Source: Acholoe squamosa (Eukaryota; Annelida; Polychaeta; Phyllodocida; Polynoidae). Taken from it: 64,000 bases of DNA. Location: contig OX439051.1 of NCBI GenBank assembly GCA_949317995.1, positions 43,031,250-43,095,249 of the forward strand, given 5' to 3'. Shown here one piece after another: positions 20,921 through 30,694 of the stretch (position 1 is its first letter; each line of letters starts with the position of its first letter). A model generated the notes under the pieces. It did no database searches. It worked only from the letters and a program-made list of their open reading frames with translations, and was not told where the DNA came from. The translations under genes were made by a program, and so were the position numbers.

Positions 20921-21956
20921 CAACTCTAAATAGTCAATACTCGTACTCCCCTGAATGGTTGAAATAATAGTTATCTCACTGGGAAGTTGTTTCAGAAGCC
21001 AAAGGTAGCAAAATATTCATTAAATGTGTATTTCTTAAAACTAAATTGCGAACACTGTGATACTTTAACACACTCATGCCTAATGTTCCTAAAATATGGC
21101 AGAAATATTTTCTGTGTATTTGGTCTATTTTTGACAAATACACTGGTTGTCATGGCAGCTATAGTACTGAAAATAGTGATTTTGCATGGATTTGGTTGCC
21201 ATGGTAACCAGACAGAAATGGTACCATGTGACCATGTGGGTCGTTCTATTTTCAGAATTTGAAAATGTAAAAAAATAGCTACATTATGCACTTTATCTTG
21301 ATTGATAAAGGGGTTCCTGAAATATGCATGCTTGAAGTTTAATCAAATCATCATTTTATTGAGAATATGAATGCTATGTTATCCAAGCTGTATCTCCCTT
21401 ATCATGATAGATATGGACAATTAGGATTCCAGGATTTTATACCCTTGTGTCCAGTTTAGACTACCACCATTTCACTTCTAGTAGGAATGTCAACATGATT
21501 CAAACAGTTTTTGAAAGGTTATGACACCCCCACAGCCCCAAATTAGTGTAAAACACTACAGACCTGAAGGTGTTAACCATTCTTATTTCAGTCGTGTCAT
21601 AAAAAGAAATACAATAGGATATACCGATGCACTCTTACAAACACCTATTAATGTTAGTCTACCACCACTCTTAAAACTGTAATCACCTCTTGGTATGACT
21701 GGCTGTGGACATTACCAACACAGCAAGTCATGCATTGGGAGAACAATGGTGAAGTCATTACATGGGAAATATGCACAAATACTTTCTTAGAATATGTCAC
21801 TTCTGGAGTGCGATTGGAGACCCTCTGATCTACCATTTCAGGAAATAGCTTCCAGGCATAGGTGCTGTACCTGCCATTGTTTTGGGAGTGTATATCCAAG
21901 CAAGTTACCGACCAGGACTTCGCACATGTATATCATGAAGACAAAAGGTGGTGGTG
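20921..21956. other. Unassigned sequence
   Basis: Short overlapping ORFs on both strands, no motif. 'gttgccatggtaac' palindromes near 21190. No supported feature. Confidence 0.4.
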
Positions 21957-22139
21957 GTGCATTAAAGCATCATGCCCATTGGTCGTAATGATGCATGAAT
22001 GCAGCCCTGCTAAGGAATTTTCCAGGGTCGGTATGATGCATCAATGGAGTGCTAACCAGCAGACTCACCAACACTTCATTGGTGCATCATTACGACCAAT
22101 GGGCATGATGCACTCCTGCATCAGTAGCCCTTAAAGGGT
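21957..22139. repeat. MITE family A copy
   Basis: Reads 'gcattaaagcatcatgccc ... tgcatgaatgcagccctg ... gcatcattacgacc' and ends with 'gcccttaaagggttgaa', the conserved family terminus. Confidence 0.7.
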
Positions 22140-23220
22140 TGAACTACTGCCTGTCACTATAAGGTTTCCCCTGTCTGTGCGGCTTCCTGTTTTGGTCCTT
22201 AATTCAAACTTAATCTGAGAAAGTAGTCTATTTCTGTCATCTTCAACGCCAACTTTTGGAGTCAGTAAAGAAATATGAGTCAATGAGTGCCAAAGGAGAA
22301 TATTCTCACATTTAAATCAAAGTTCATGAAAATAGGAGTCTGGACGTAAATTTCACGACGTGTGTGGCATTAGTTTTACCATGTTTAAATTTATTTATAT
22401 TTCAAACCAGTGTGCTGAGAATGTGACCGTCTCTCATCATTTTTGAAGTCAAAATCTCCCAATTTAGATATTTCAAGAATTGAATAATGTCACAGACTCT
22501 AAATCGAGTTTATTTATGAATGACTAACCCCATTGATAAACAACACTGTCAGAAAATCGTTGCTAAAGCCTGGAAACTTTTCCACGACCTCATATGTTAA
22601 AATTCCTCTAACCCTATAAGTTGTGTAAAGGGGCGTCAAAGAGCCCTAGGGGTTGAGTAGGCCCTATATTCTGTCCAACAGTGATTCAACATTGGCACGT
22701 CATTGATCAACATTGATAGGCCGGTTGTCAACGTTGATTCGCTGTTCATTTGTGAGAGCTCGCATATAAGTTGCGCATCACATACGAGGCACACCCTCAA
22801 CTTATGCCTAACACATAAGCCCCACGTAGGCCTGGCCTAACGTTATATTTTGGGGAGTTTTGTACCATGGTATATTTGGTATAATATCATCTTGTATTAG
22901 ATGCACCCCTAACTTTGGCTGAATCTTTAAGACACACTAGAAGCCCATTTTCACATATAAAACCAACCCTTATATGGAGAGCATTACAGTAATCGCCAGC
23001 TGAATTAGAATCTCTTTCACAGTTTTGCTGTAACTCTTGATTGGCCGTTAATAACGGAGGCAAACCCACAACTCTCTTTTCTTTACAGGAAGGCAAAAGA
23101 GAATACCTGGACTAAGCCGCTGCAGGTATCTAATTGAAGCAAAGCACGCATACATTTTAACTGTGAGAACGGTGTCAGGTTCCCCTTGCACACATCCTGC
23201 TATACCGCTATAGTTGAGCC
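22140..23220. other. Upstream region of the Shisa-like gene
   Basis: No gene seen. A pyrimidine-rich 'ctcttttctttacag' at 23075-23089 could be an acceptor for a 5'-UTR exon. 22680-22745 has repeated 'caacgttgat' palindromes. Confidence 0.35.
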
Positions 23221-23308
23221 ATGGGCCTCCCTGGGTGTGTGAGGAGGGTGACGTATGGAGGATGTACGTGGTTCTTGTGGACGCTACTTGCTGTACTACC
23301 TGACTCTG
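23221..23308 (+). CDS. Shisa/STMC6-like single-pass membrane protein, exon 1
   Basis: This is the first coding exon of a four-exon gene (23221-36301) for a 204-residue protein. ATG follows 'ttgagcc'. Residues 15-29 form a hydrophobic signal peptide ('CTWFLWTLLAVL'). The donor TCTG|GTGAGT ends the exon in phase 1. Exon 2 supplies six cysteines (34, 51, 62, 63, 67, 68) spaced C-x16-CP-x9-CC-x3-CC, and an NGS glycosylation site at 42. This pattern, followed at once by one membrane span (74-99), matches the STMC6 superfamily (Shisa, WBP1/VOPP1, CYYR1 and relatives). Those proteins act in ER or endosomal trafficking and receptor control. The exact member and function cannot be told. All three splice phases fit and the frame stays open throughout, which is strong internal support. 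Confidence 0.8.
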
Positions 23309-23459
23309 GTGAGTATACATGATGGCTTTCACAATTTCTCTTATCTATTTATTCATCTTTCTATTTATTTAATTTGTTGTATCAATTTATTACTTCTTAC
23401 CTTACAACCGAATAAGAGGGATTAAGCAAACTAATACATGAGGTGGAACAAAACATTTT

Positions 23460-23504
23460 ACCACAATCTCCCGTGTATAAGGCGCGTCTTATACGCAAAC
23501 AGAT
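23460..23504. repeat. MITE family B, left part, cut by the Mag-like element
   Basis: 'accacaatctcccgtgtata' is the family B terminus. The copy is interrupted at 'cagat' and resumes at 28777. Confidence 0.75.
23500..23504. repeat. Target-site duplication, left
   Basis: CAGAT, repeated at 28777-28781 right after the 3' LTR; a 5-base duplication is typical of Ty3/Gypsy integration. Confidence 0.9.
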
Positions 23505-23665
23505 TGTAGTATCGTTATCCGGTAGTCACGGCGGGAAAAGCAAATCATAAATATATACCGAGACACCAGAAGTGACCCACATGCCGCAACACCACGTTTT
23601 TCAGAACAACTTCTCAATGTAAAAACTACCAAAATAAAGCCATCAACCAACCATCAAATGTTACA
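23505..23665 (+). repeat. 5' LTR of the Mag-like element
   Basis: TGTAGTATCG...ATGTTACA, 161 bases. AATAAA at 23633-23638. 'aaatatatacc' near 23550 may be the TATA box. Confidence 0.95.
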
Positions 23666-23666
23666 T

Positions 23667-23680
23667 TGGCAACGAGGAAA
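23667..23680 (+). promoter_or_regulatory. Candidate primer-binding site
   Basis: TGGCAACGAGG begins two bases after the LTR end. The matching tRNA is not identified. Confidence 0.5.
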
Positions 23681-23963
23681 TAGGAATGACACTGACAATT
23701 GTAGGTACAGCCCCACAGACCTGAAAATATCACCATTCTAGTGAAAATCACCTTGGGAAGTTGAATGACCTAGATCTGTCCCAAACCAATAGTGTCACTG
23801 TTGTAGCAATCATCTGCTAGTCACCCAAGACATCTGTCAGTCACCCTAAACTGTGGAACAACTTGTTGTAGTGCACATATTGACTCACTATTGCTATACC
23901 AGCATAACCTATACCAGGTAGAACAGTTGATATATACCCAGTGCATACCCACCACAAGTCACC

Positions 23964-24923
23964 ATGGCAATGGCCTTAGCAAATACCATGTCCCTGTTCC
24001 CCCAGTTTGACCTAACTGACAGAGCTTCCATTGCACCACGCTGGAAGAAGTACATCAAAAGGTTTGAGATCCGAGCCAAATCCCTTAAAATCGATGACCC
24101 TGAGGCTAAATTAAATCTGTTACTAGACTATGCAGGAGAAGCAGTCTCTGATGAATTTAAACTTATCACAGTTGCCCCGGCAGTACCAAATGCCAATAAT
24201 CAGGACCTTTATACGCGTTCACTCAAGGGGCTCAATGATCACTTCTCACCCCAAGTAGATATTGAGTTTGAATGGTACAACTTTGTAGAAGCCGTTCAGG
24301 ATAAGGACGAAACCCTTGACGTTTATGTTGCCCGACTGAAGCATCTAGCGCTAACCTGCGATTTTCATGACAAAGATGCTGAAATCAAATCACAGATTAT
24401 CCGTAAAGGGAAGTCATCAAAACTTCGAACCTGGTCACTTGCACAAACCCGCACCTTGAAAGACGTTATCGATCATGGTACGGCGATGGAACGCTCGATC
24501 CGTCAGTCCAAAACCATCGAGAAAGAGACCGTCAATAAACTGTCATCTGCTAAACCACAAATTCAAGGTCAAGGTCAAGGTCACGGTGATGGTAACCGTT
24601 GTGGTAGGCGTGATGACCGCAACCACAACAGCAACCAGCGAAGTAACCAGAAAAAGTCAACGTCTGACAAGCCACCGAACAACGAGTGCGGACTCTGTGG
24701 AGGTCCATACCCGCATGAAGGGGGCCGTGAAAATTGCCCTGCCTTCAGTTCGACCTGCCATAACTGCGGTATCATCGGACATTTTGCAAAAAAGTGTGGC
24801 AAGAGAGACCAACCATCTCAGCGAGGTCGCAGCTCCCACCGAGGACGTGTACGACCGGTTCACAATGTAGAGGAAGCTGCCGGTTTCACCCAGCAAGAAC
24901 CGGTGAGCAACCTGACATGGTGA
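23964..24923 (+). CDS. gag: Gag of the Mag-like element
   Basis: 319 residues from a good ATG (caccATGG) about 300 bases after the LTR. Residues 1-170 are the capsid-type gag domain ('FVEAVQDKDETLDVYVARLKH'-like helices). A basic Gln/Gly-rich linker follows. Two Cys clusters come next: 'CGLCGGPYPHEGGRENC', then a classic CCHC knuckle 'CHNCGIIGHFAKKC' near residues 264-277, which binds RNA. The frame ends in TGA at 24921-24923, but continues open in the same frame into pol. Confidence 0.92.
   Translation: MAMALANTMSLFPQFDLTDRASIAPRWKKYIKRFEIRAKSLKIDDPEAKLNLLLDYAGEAVSDEFKLITVAPAVPNANNQDLYTRSLKGLNDHFSPQVDIEFEWYNFVEAVQDKDETLDVYVARLKHLALTCDFHDKDAEIKSQIIRKGKSSKLRTWSLAQTRTLKDVIDHGTAMERSIRQSKTIEKETVNKLSSAKPQIQGQGQGHGDGNRCGRRDDRNHNSNQRSNQKKSTSDKPPNNECGLCGGPYPHEGGRENCPAFSSTCHNCGIIGHFAKKCGKRDQPSQRGRSSHRGRVRPVHNVEEAAGFTQQEPVSNLTW
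24921..24923 (+). promoter_or_regulatory. In-frame TGA between gag and pol
   Basis: Gag and pol share frame 3. No other stop lies between 23964 and 28061. The 75 bases after the TGA encode an acidic linker before the first pol ATG at 24999. It is either a readthrough site, like gammaretroviral gag-pol, or a point mutation, for example from CGA, TGG or TGC. Confidence 0.5.
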
Positions 24924-24998
24924 GATGAACTCAACGCTGAGGAAGACCATTATGTATTCTCACTTACTACACCTGTCAGCACCATACAGCCAATATTC

Positions 24999-27900
24999 AT
25001 GGTGAATATCAATGATGTACCGGTTAAGATGCTTGCAGATACCGGTGCACCCGTGAATATTATCAGTGAAAATACGTTCAATCAGATATCCCCACCAGTA
25101 CCACTACTGAAAGCAGACACCAAGCTGTACCCATACGGACCAAATGCTAAAGCCTCACCACTCATCGGCATGTTTAAAGCCACCTTATCAAGCGATTATG
25201 CTAAGCATAGCACGAAAGTATATGTTACCAATGGACATGATCGCGCACTGTTATCTCGGTCATCGTCCGAAGCTCTGCAGCTTATCACCATACGTCATGA
25301 AGCTGTAGTTGCTGACCTAAAACCTGGATCTAATGTGAATCAAGTCCTGGAGAAATATAAAGACTGTTTCTCAGGTCTTGGTAAGCTGAAAGACTTCCAA
25401 GTGAAAATATATATCGACGACTATGTTCAACCATCACAACAGAAACACCGTCGCATACCATGGCACCTCAGGGAGAAAGTCGAGGCTGAGCTTCAGCGCC
25501 TCGAAGAACTTGATATTATCGAGCATGTAGAAGGAGATACACCATGGGTTTCACCAATCGTAGCTGCTCCGAAACCCAAGGATCCAGATGCCGTCAGACT
25601 TTGTGTTGATATGAGAGAGGCGAACCAGGCTATCCTCAGAGAACGACACCTGACACCGACCATTGACGATCTGATCCATGACCTCAATGGTGCATCTGTG
25701 TTCTCAAAGCTTGATCTAAACCAGGGTTACCACCAACTTGAACTTGCACCTGAATCTCGGTATGTCACCACGTTCACCACCCACCTTGGTTTACGCAGAT
25801 ATAAGCGCCTGAACTTCAGCATATCATCAGCAGCTGAAGTGTTTCAGAACACTATCCAAAATGCACTGGCAGGACTACCAGGTGTCCGCAACATGTCGGA
25901 TGACATCATCGTCTATGGGAAAGACCAAGCTACCCATGATCAGAACCTGGAAAGACTGCTAGAGCGCATTCGTGACCGCAGATTGATGCTCAACCGGAAG
26001 AAATGCGAGTTCAGCAAATCTTCTCTCGAGTTCTTCGGCTATCGCTTCTCAGAAAAGGGGATGGAAGTAGACCCAAAGAAAGCTGAGTCCATCGAGAAAA
26101 TCGACCCTCCGAAGACTCCAGGCGAAGTACGAAGTTTGCTAGGCATGAGCAACTACTGCTCAAAGTTCATACCTGATTATGCCACGTTAACCGAACCATT
26201 ACGTCGCCTTACCAAGAAAAATGCTGAGTGGATATGGACTGCCAAACACACTTCAGCACTTGAGAAACTCAAAGCATATCTGATGTCATCACCTGTACTG
26301 GCATACTTTGACCCATCCAAAGAGACAACCATCTTTGTCGACGCCAGCCCTGTAGGACTTGGTGCGATCCTCACCCAGAAGCACCAAGATGGCTACAAGA
26401 TTATAACCTATGCCAGCAAAGCACTATCACCAGTAGAACAGCGTTACAGCCAGCTTGAACGTGAAGCACTCGCAGTAGTGTGGGCCTGCGAACACTTCCA
26501 TCTGTATGTGTTCGGCGCACCACTTCAAGTTGTCACCGACCACAAACCACTACTTGGGATATATGGGAAGCCCAAATCTAAACCATCTGCCAGAGTAGAG
26601 CGCTGGGCTCTCCGACTCATCCCATATGACATGACACTGATATATCGCTCTGGTAAAACCAACCCAGCAGACTACATGTCACGACACCCAGAGGAAACCA
26701 CCTCATCCAGATCAACCGATGTGGCTGAGGAATACATACACTTCCTCGCACGCGAAGCCAGACCTGTGGCTATACCAATGGATGAGCTGATTACCAAGAG
26801 TCATGATGATATCACACTTACACAAGTGAGACTTGCCATCCAAACCAACAAGTGGGATGATGCAAACATGAATCCACTTTTCAAGTCCTACATCAATATC
26901 AAAGATGAACAGAGTGTGACGGATGATGCTATCGTGCTAAGAGGTACTAGAATTTGCATCCCGGAATCACTTCAGAGACATACCATCAACCTTGCCCACC
27001 AAGGCCACCAAGGCATCACCAAGACCAAAGGTCTACTTAGAGAAAAAGTGTGGTTCCCAAACATTGACCATCAGGTTGAAACTGTGATAACCGACTGTTT
27101 TGCCTGTCAAGTTAAAAATACCCAAACCACCAGAGAACCTCTGGAAATGACTAAACTGTCTAGACCTGGTGAACAGATGAGCATAGACTTTGCGGATATT
27201 GGTAACAACCAGTACCTAATGGTTGTAATTGACGACTTCACTCGCTATCCTGAAGTAGAAGTTATCACCAGCCTGACTGCAGCCACAGTCATACCTCGAT
27301 TTGACTGTATCACTGCGAGATGGGGTACACCAGAGACTCTGAAATCTGACAATGGTCCACCTTTCCAAAGCAAAGATTTTGCAGAATATGCTGCAGAGGA
27401 AGGATTTAAGCACCACCGCGTAACCCCTCTATGGCCGGAAGCAAACGGCGAAGTTGAGCGTTTCATGAGGACCATAAAAGGTTCAATCAACACTGCGAGA
27501 TTGGAAGGTAAAAACTGGAAGCGTGAGATGTATGCGTTCCTGCGAAATTATCGTGCCACCCCACATTCATCCACCAAAGTGCCACCTGCAAAGGCAATGA
27601 TAGGACGCAACATCCGCACAAAGATCACCCAAATGCCGGAGATACCATCTAATGAGTTAAATGACACTACCCGCAAAAATGATGCGGAAGCAAAGGACAA
27701 AATGAAAGCCTACGCTGACACTAAGAGGTGCACGAAGGAATCAACCCTTAAAATTGGTGACAGTGTGATTGTCAAGAAAAAAGGATTCAAAACTGCCTTT
27801 GACCCCAGACCATATGTAGTCACTGAGATCAAAGGAAGCCAGGTTAAAGCCAAGCGCGGAAATGAAATTATCACACGAAATTCATCTTTCTTTAAGAGAG

Positions 27901-28061
27901 CTACCACACCTCTCGATATCCCGGAGCAAGATGAAAACTATGACTATGACAATGATGAGCCTGAGCAACACATAGCCCAAGAGCCAGCCGGAATAGCCCA
28001 AGCACCAGTGCCACATTCACCACCGGAGATACGACCGGTTAGAGACAGGCATCCCCCTTGA
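24999..28061 (+). CDS. pol: Pol of the Mag-like element
   Basis: 1,020 residues. The protease motif ADTGAP lies at residues 13-18. RT follows with 'SKLDLNQGYHQ' and catalytic 'MSDD' near 298-301. This lineage often has Ser where YVDD has Val, so it is probably active. RNase H has 'IFVDASPVGLGA' near 446 and 'VVTDHKPL'. Integrase has HHCC ('AHQGHQG...CFAC') near 665-705, then Asp near 729 ('SIDFAD'), Asp near 783 ('KSDNGP') and Glu near 818 ('NGEVERF'). The acidic, Pro-rich tail ends at TGA 28059-28061. No frame break and no chromodomain. Translation probably starts in gag, with the ATG at 24999 as an alternative. Confidence 0.95.
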   Translation: MVNINDVPVKMLADTGAPVNIISENTFNQISPPVPLLKADTKLYPYGPNAKASPLIGMFKATLSSDYAKHSTKVYVTNGHDRALLSRSSSEALQLITIRHEAVVADLKPGSNVNQVLEKYKDCFSGLGKLKDFQVKIYIDDYVQPSQQKHRRIPWHLREKVEAELQRLEELDIIEHVEGDTPWVSPIVAAPKPKDPDAVRLCVDMREANQAILRERHLTPTIDDLIHDLNGASVFSKLDLNQGYHQLELAPESRYVTTFTTHLGLRRYKRLNFSISSAAEVFQNTIQNALAGLPGVRNMSDDIIVYGKDQATHDQNLERLLERIRDRRLMLNRKKCEFSKSSLEFFGYRFSEKGMEVDPKKAESIEKIDPPKTPGEVRSLLGMSNYCSKFIPDYATLTEPLRRLTKKNAEWIWTAKHTSALEKLKAYLMSSPVLAYFDPSKETTIFVDASPVGLGAILTQKHQDGYKIITYASKALSPVEQRYSQLEREALAVVWACEHFHLYVFGAPLQVVTDHKPLLGIYGKPKSKPSARVERWALRLIPYDMTLIYRSGKTNPADYMSRHPEETTSSRSTDVAEEYIHFLAREARPVAIPMDELITKSHDDITLTQVRLAIQTNKWDDANMNPLFKSYINIKDEQSVTDDAIVLRGTRICIPESLQRHTINLAHQGHQGITKTKGLLREKVWFPNIDHQVETVITDCFACQVKNTQTTREPLEMTKLSRPGEQMSIDFADIGNNQYLMVVIDDFTRYPEVEVITSLTAATVIPRFDCITARWGTPETLKSDNGPPFQSKDFAEYAAEEGFKHHRVTPLWPEANGEVERFMRTIKGSINTARLEGKNWKREMYAFLRNYRATPHSSTKVPPAKAMIGRNIRTKITQMPEIPSNELNDTTRKNDAEAKDKMKAYADTKRCTKESTLKIGDSVIVKKKGFKTAFDPRPYVVTEIKGSQVKAKRGNEIITRNSSFFKRATTPLDIPEQDENYDYDNDEPEQHIAQEPAGIAQAPVPHSPPEIRPVRDRHPP

Positions 28062-28083
28062 TACTTAGCGGAAAACTATGTGC

Positions 28084-28247
28084 TTAAAGGGGGGCTGGCA
28101 TGGAAAATTAACAACATGGGTACCGATTCAAACAGCGATCATAAAATCACGGGAACCAGCGGAAAAATCGCGATGCCCTGATTGGTCAGGGGGTGATAAC
28201 GTGACTTTTTAATGCGGGCATGCATTACCATGCCAAGGCCCCTTTAA
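28084..28247. repeat. MITE family C, inside the Mag-like element
   Basis: 164 bases with TIRs 'ttaaaggggggctggcatg' and 'catgcc(a)aggcccctttaa'. The copy at 36363-36526 has the same length and differs at seven positions. TTAA at both ends suggests a TTAA or TA target. Confidence 0.85.
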
Positions 28248-28599
28248 CTAAAAGTGTGAAAAACAGTGTGGCATAGACCTAATGTGAAGGTCTATGATTA
28301 TGGATATAGTCATTTGGTGTTTATCCAGAAGTTATCATTCAAGTAGAATAAGGTTATACAAACTGGTATAAGAGTGACTCTTGACTCAAAGTATTGATCT
28401 GAGGTTAATGCATATAAGCTGGTCATATAATCAGAAAAGACTCAAAGACTCAAATCATGATCCAAGGTTTATTTCAACCATTTACCAAAGATTTTAAGGT
28501 TTAAGTCATAGTTCAAAGTATATCATATATCTTATCATACATATACTTCAAGGTTTATCATCTAGCTAAAAGGTTTATCATTTATCACTATCATTCTAA

Positions 28600-28615
28600 C
28601 TAAGGTTGGGAGGAG
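28600..28615 (+). promoter_or_regulatory. Polypurine tract of the Mag-like element
   Basis: AAGGTTGGGAGGAG lies directly before the 3' LTR. It is G/A-rich, as needed for plus-strand priming. Confidence 0.75.
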
Positions 28616-28776
28616 TGTAGTATCGTTATCCGGTAGTCACGGTGGGAAAAGCAAATCATAAATATATACCGAGACACCAGAAGTGACCCACATGCCGCAA
28701 CACCACGTTTTTCAGAACAACTTCTCAATGTAAAAACTACCAAAATAAAGCCATCAACCAACCATCAAATGTTACA
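28616..28776 (+). repeat. 3' LTR of the Mag-like element
   Basis: TGTAGTATCG...ATGTTACA, 161 bases, followed by the target duplication CAGAT (28777-28781). Confidence 0.95.
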
Positions 28777-28852
28777 CAGATCGTGGATGGGTCTTATACA
28801 TGGGAGGCAAGCTGCCTTGAGTTGGGGGTGCGCCTTATACGCGGGTTTTTCC
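28777..28852. repeat. MITE family B, right part
   Basis: Continues with 'gtcttatacatgggagg' and ends 'gcgccttatacgcgggttt', the complement of the left terminus at 23460. Confidence 0.7.
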
Positions 28853-28869
28853 GATATGTCAATTGGGAT

Positions 28870-29899
28870 CAGGTTGATTGATTGATTTGAATTTAAACCT
28901 CACCTATGTGCCCCAAGGACACATCGAGGGTGAGAGGTCCCATGGCGAAAAACCCAGACCCATATACTAAAGGGAGTTGGGGGACAATAAAAAAAAAAAC
29001 ATAAAAAAACAACAACACAGCAACAGTATCTCGGTTAGGTATAGCATGAACAAGGTGTAACATGTTATTGGGTGATCCTACCTGTGTCACCAAACCAAGA
29101 GACAAGACAACCACCCAGAGCATCATAGTGCGATCTGGTGTGTCCACTCCTAGGGGGGCACATACGAGAAATCGAAAGCGAAATGTTGGCCTGCATTTGG
29201 TAAAGGGTACAAGGCCTGGTCCCATTGTAGGAAATGGGGAGGGAGGCGTATATGAGATCAGCCAGGCACCCTTGTCCATAGGCGGTGCGATACAGCACAC
29301 CCTGCCGTGGCAGGCCATAGTCGGCACCGTAAATAGCACCTTGCCTGGGTGGGAAGGGACCGGGGTGAAGGAGGGGAGGATCGAGGGGAAGTGAGGGGGT
29401 GACCTGGTTGAGTGGTATGGTGATCATCTCAGCAGGAGGTGGGGAGGGCAGGGGGTTGGAGGGGAGTTGAAGGGGGTAGGGTCTAATGTCTGGGGAGGAT
29501 GTGATGCATTTTCATCAGGGACTTCCCATATGCATTGAAGCCAGTGCCATCACAGCCTATGTCACCCCTGAAGTCATCCTTTACCGTGTGTATGATTGGT
29601 CTGGAACCCGATTCCAACAGAACACTCCTGAAACTAGGCTGGCTTCGCCACCGCTCCATGAGGATGTCCTCAAGGAGCAAGCATCTCGTGGGAAAGTCCA
29701 TTAGACTATAGGGGATCTTACCTTTGGATTTGGGAGTGGAAGCCATGAGCACTTTGTGGCCAATTTCCCCTACCCTCATGCATTTCTCATAGTGGTAGGC
29801 ATGTTCAGCAGTGCAGAACCATCTGTAACCCCAGATAAGGGGAGCAGATAGAACATGGATAGGATGTGTCCACATCCAGCCACATTCAGAGGCGGAGGG
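28870..29899 (-). mobile_element. Reverse-strand retroelement-like remnant carrying a NADAR domain
   Basis: Read on the minus strand, the block ends with 'aaattcaaatcaatcaatca' (28870-28895), a short tandem tail typical of LINE 3' ends. A Pro-rich region (29065-29470) precedes that tail, with two partly open frames. Upstream of that lies the NADAR ORF. The 5' side stops at the foldback element near 29900. No reverse transcriptase is present, so the element class is inferred from the tail only. Confidence 0.4.
29483..29875 (-). pseudogene. NADAR (YbiA-like) domain protein, partial
   Basis: The 130-residue minus-strand ORF matches the NADAR fold from its start: 'LSAPLIWGYRWFCTAEHAYH', then 'EDILMERWRSQPSFRSVL', 'ESGSRPIIHTVKDDF' and 'GTGFNAYGKSLM'. 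NADAR proteins of the YbiA type are N-glycosidases acting on riboflavin-pathway intermediates, or are predicted to act on NAD/ADP-ribose compounds. The conserved Glu of the (S/T)xEH motif and the Asn before the last helix are present. The usual Trp of 'D-x-(F/Y)-W-G' is Arg here ('DDFRGD'). The N-terminal 'LSNF' region is shortened, and the neighbouring frame seems to hold the missing piece, so the copy is probably decayed. The match is by eye; no host-gene exon structure is visible. Confidence 0.65.
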
Positions 29900-29901
29900 G
29901 G

Positions 29902-30168
29902 GATGGGTATGATGCTGATCATATGTTTTTTTTTTAATGCCACAAATGAGGTGTGACCAGAAGTAGAACTTATCTCTAATATTGTATCATCAGTTCTTTT
30001 GATTTCTTTTCCTACATTCATGCACATGCTGTAACATTGATAGAATGAATGAATGTAGGAAAAGCAATCAAAAGAACTGATGATACAATGTGAGAGATAA
30101 GTTCTACTTCTGGTCACACCTCATTTGTGGCATTCAAAAAAATATATGATCAGCATCATACCCAACCT
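29902..30168. repeat. Foldback (long inverted repeat) element
   Basis: Arms of about 115 bases: 'gatgggtatgatgctgatca' at 29902 is mirrored by 'tgatcagcatcatacccaac' near 30148-30168. The arms run inward through 'gccacaaatgaggtgtgacc' and 'aagttctacttctggtcaca', leaving a loop of about 30 bases near 30020-30047. Non-coding. Confidence 0.85.
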
Positions 30169-30175
30169 GATCAAC

Positions 30176-30625
30176 CGGGAGGCGTGGCGCAGCTGGTAGC
30201 GCATCTGCTCAGGGGCTGTAAGGTTGTGAGTTCAGTTCCCAGCCCGGTCGGGGCACAGTGGTGGCTCCAAACGTCGCCGTAAGGTGTTGTTTGAGTTCCT
30301 CCCTGCTCTGGCTAGGCTGTGTTGGAAAGTCTCTCAGCAGTCATGGCAGACAAATGACTTAAAACAGGTCTGTCCATCTCTCACTATGCCTATGTAGTGA
30401 CGGATGTTAAAGAACCATTGCCTCGGTAAATGTGTAGGGGCTTGCTTTCTACATTCCCATAGATTTGATCACCATCATCCCCCCTCCCCATTAGATGAGG
30501 GTCCGGGCACAACGTCACAAGGGTAATCTCACTTCAGTGTAGATACAACCCGCGGGACGTCTCACCCTTGAGTGTCTGCCGTAAGGAAGGCACAAGGTGA
30601 GATAAAATTCGAACAACAACAACGT
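30176..30625 (+). mobile_element. tRNA-derived SINE
   Basis: It starts 'gggaggcgtggcgcagctgg'. An A-box-like TGGCGCAGCTGG (30185-30196) and a B-box-like AGTTCAGTTCC (30229-30239) are spaced as in a tRNA head. About 370 bases of unrelated body follow, ending in (AAC)n near 30612-30624. No SINE family name can be assigned by eye. Confidence 0.7.
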
Positions 30626-30694
30626 GATCTCAACCCTACTTAAGGCTACCCCCAACTACAAGGAGACCCTTGTAGGCAGGCAATGCACAAGGTG

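Larger units (their letters stand above)
23505..28776 (+). mobile_element. Mag-like Ty3/Gypsy LTR retrotransposon, 5.3 kb, young
   Basis: 161-base LTRs at both ends, a perfect 5-base target duplication, gag with zinc knuckle and a full-length pol with protease, RT, RNase H and integrase in order. The LTRs differ at one base that I can see (C versus T in 'cacgg(c/t)gggaaa'). It lies in intron 1, in the same direction as the host gene. RT and integrase motifs are of the Mag/SURL type common in marine invertebrates. Only a TGA between gag and pol mars it. Confidence 0.95.

Noticed and set aside
25892-25904. MSDD instead of YVDD as a dead RT in the Mag-like element
   Set aside because: Ser before the Asp pair is common in this Gypsy lineage, and all other catalytic motifs are intact.
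30181-30255. True tRNA gene
   Set aside because: The A and B boxes are imperfect, there is no convincing acceptor stem, and the sequence continues into a long SINE body.
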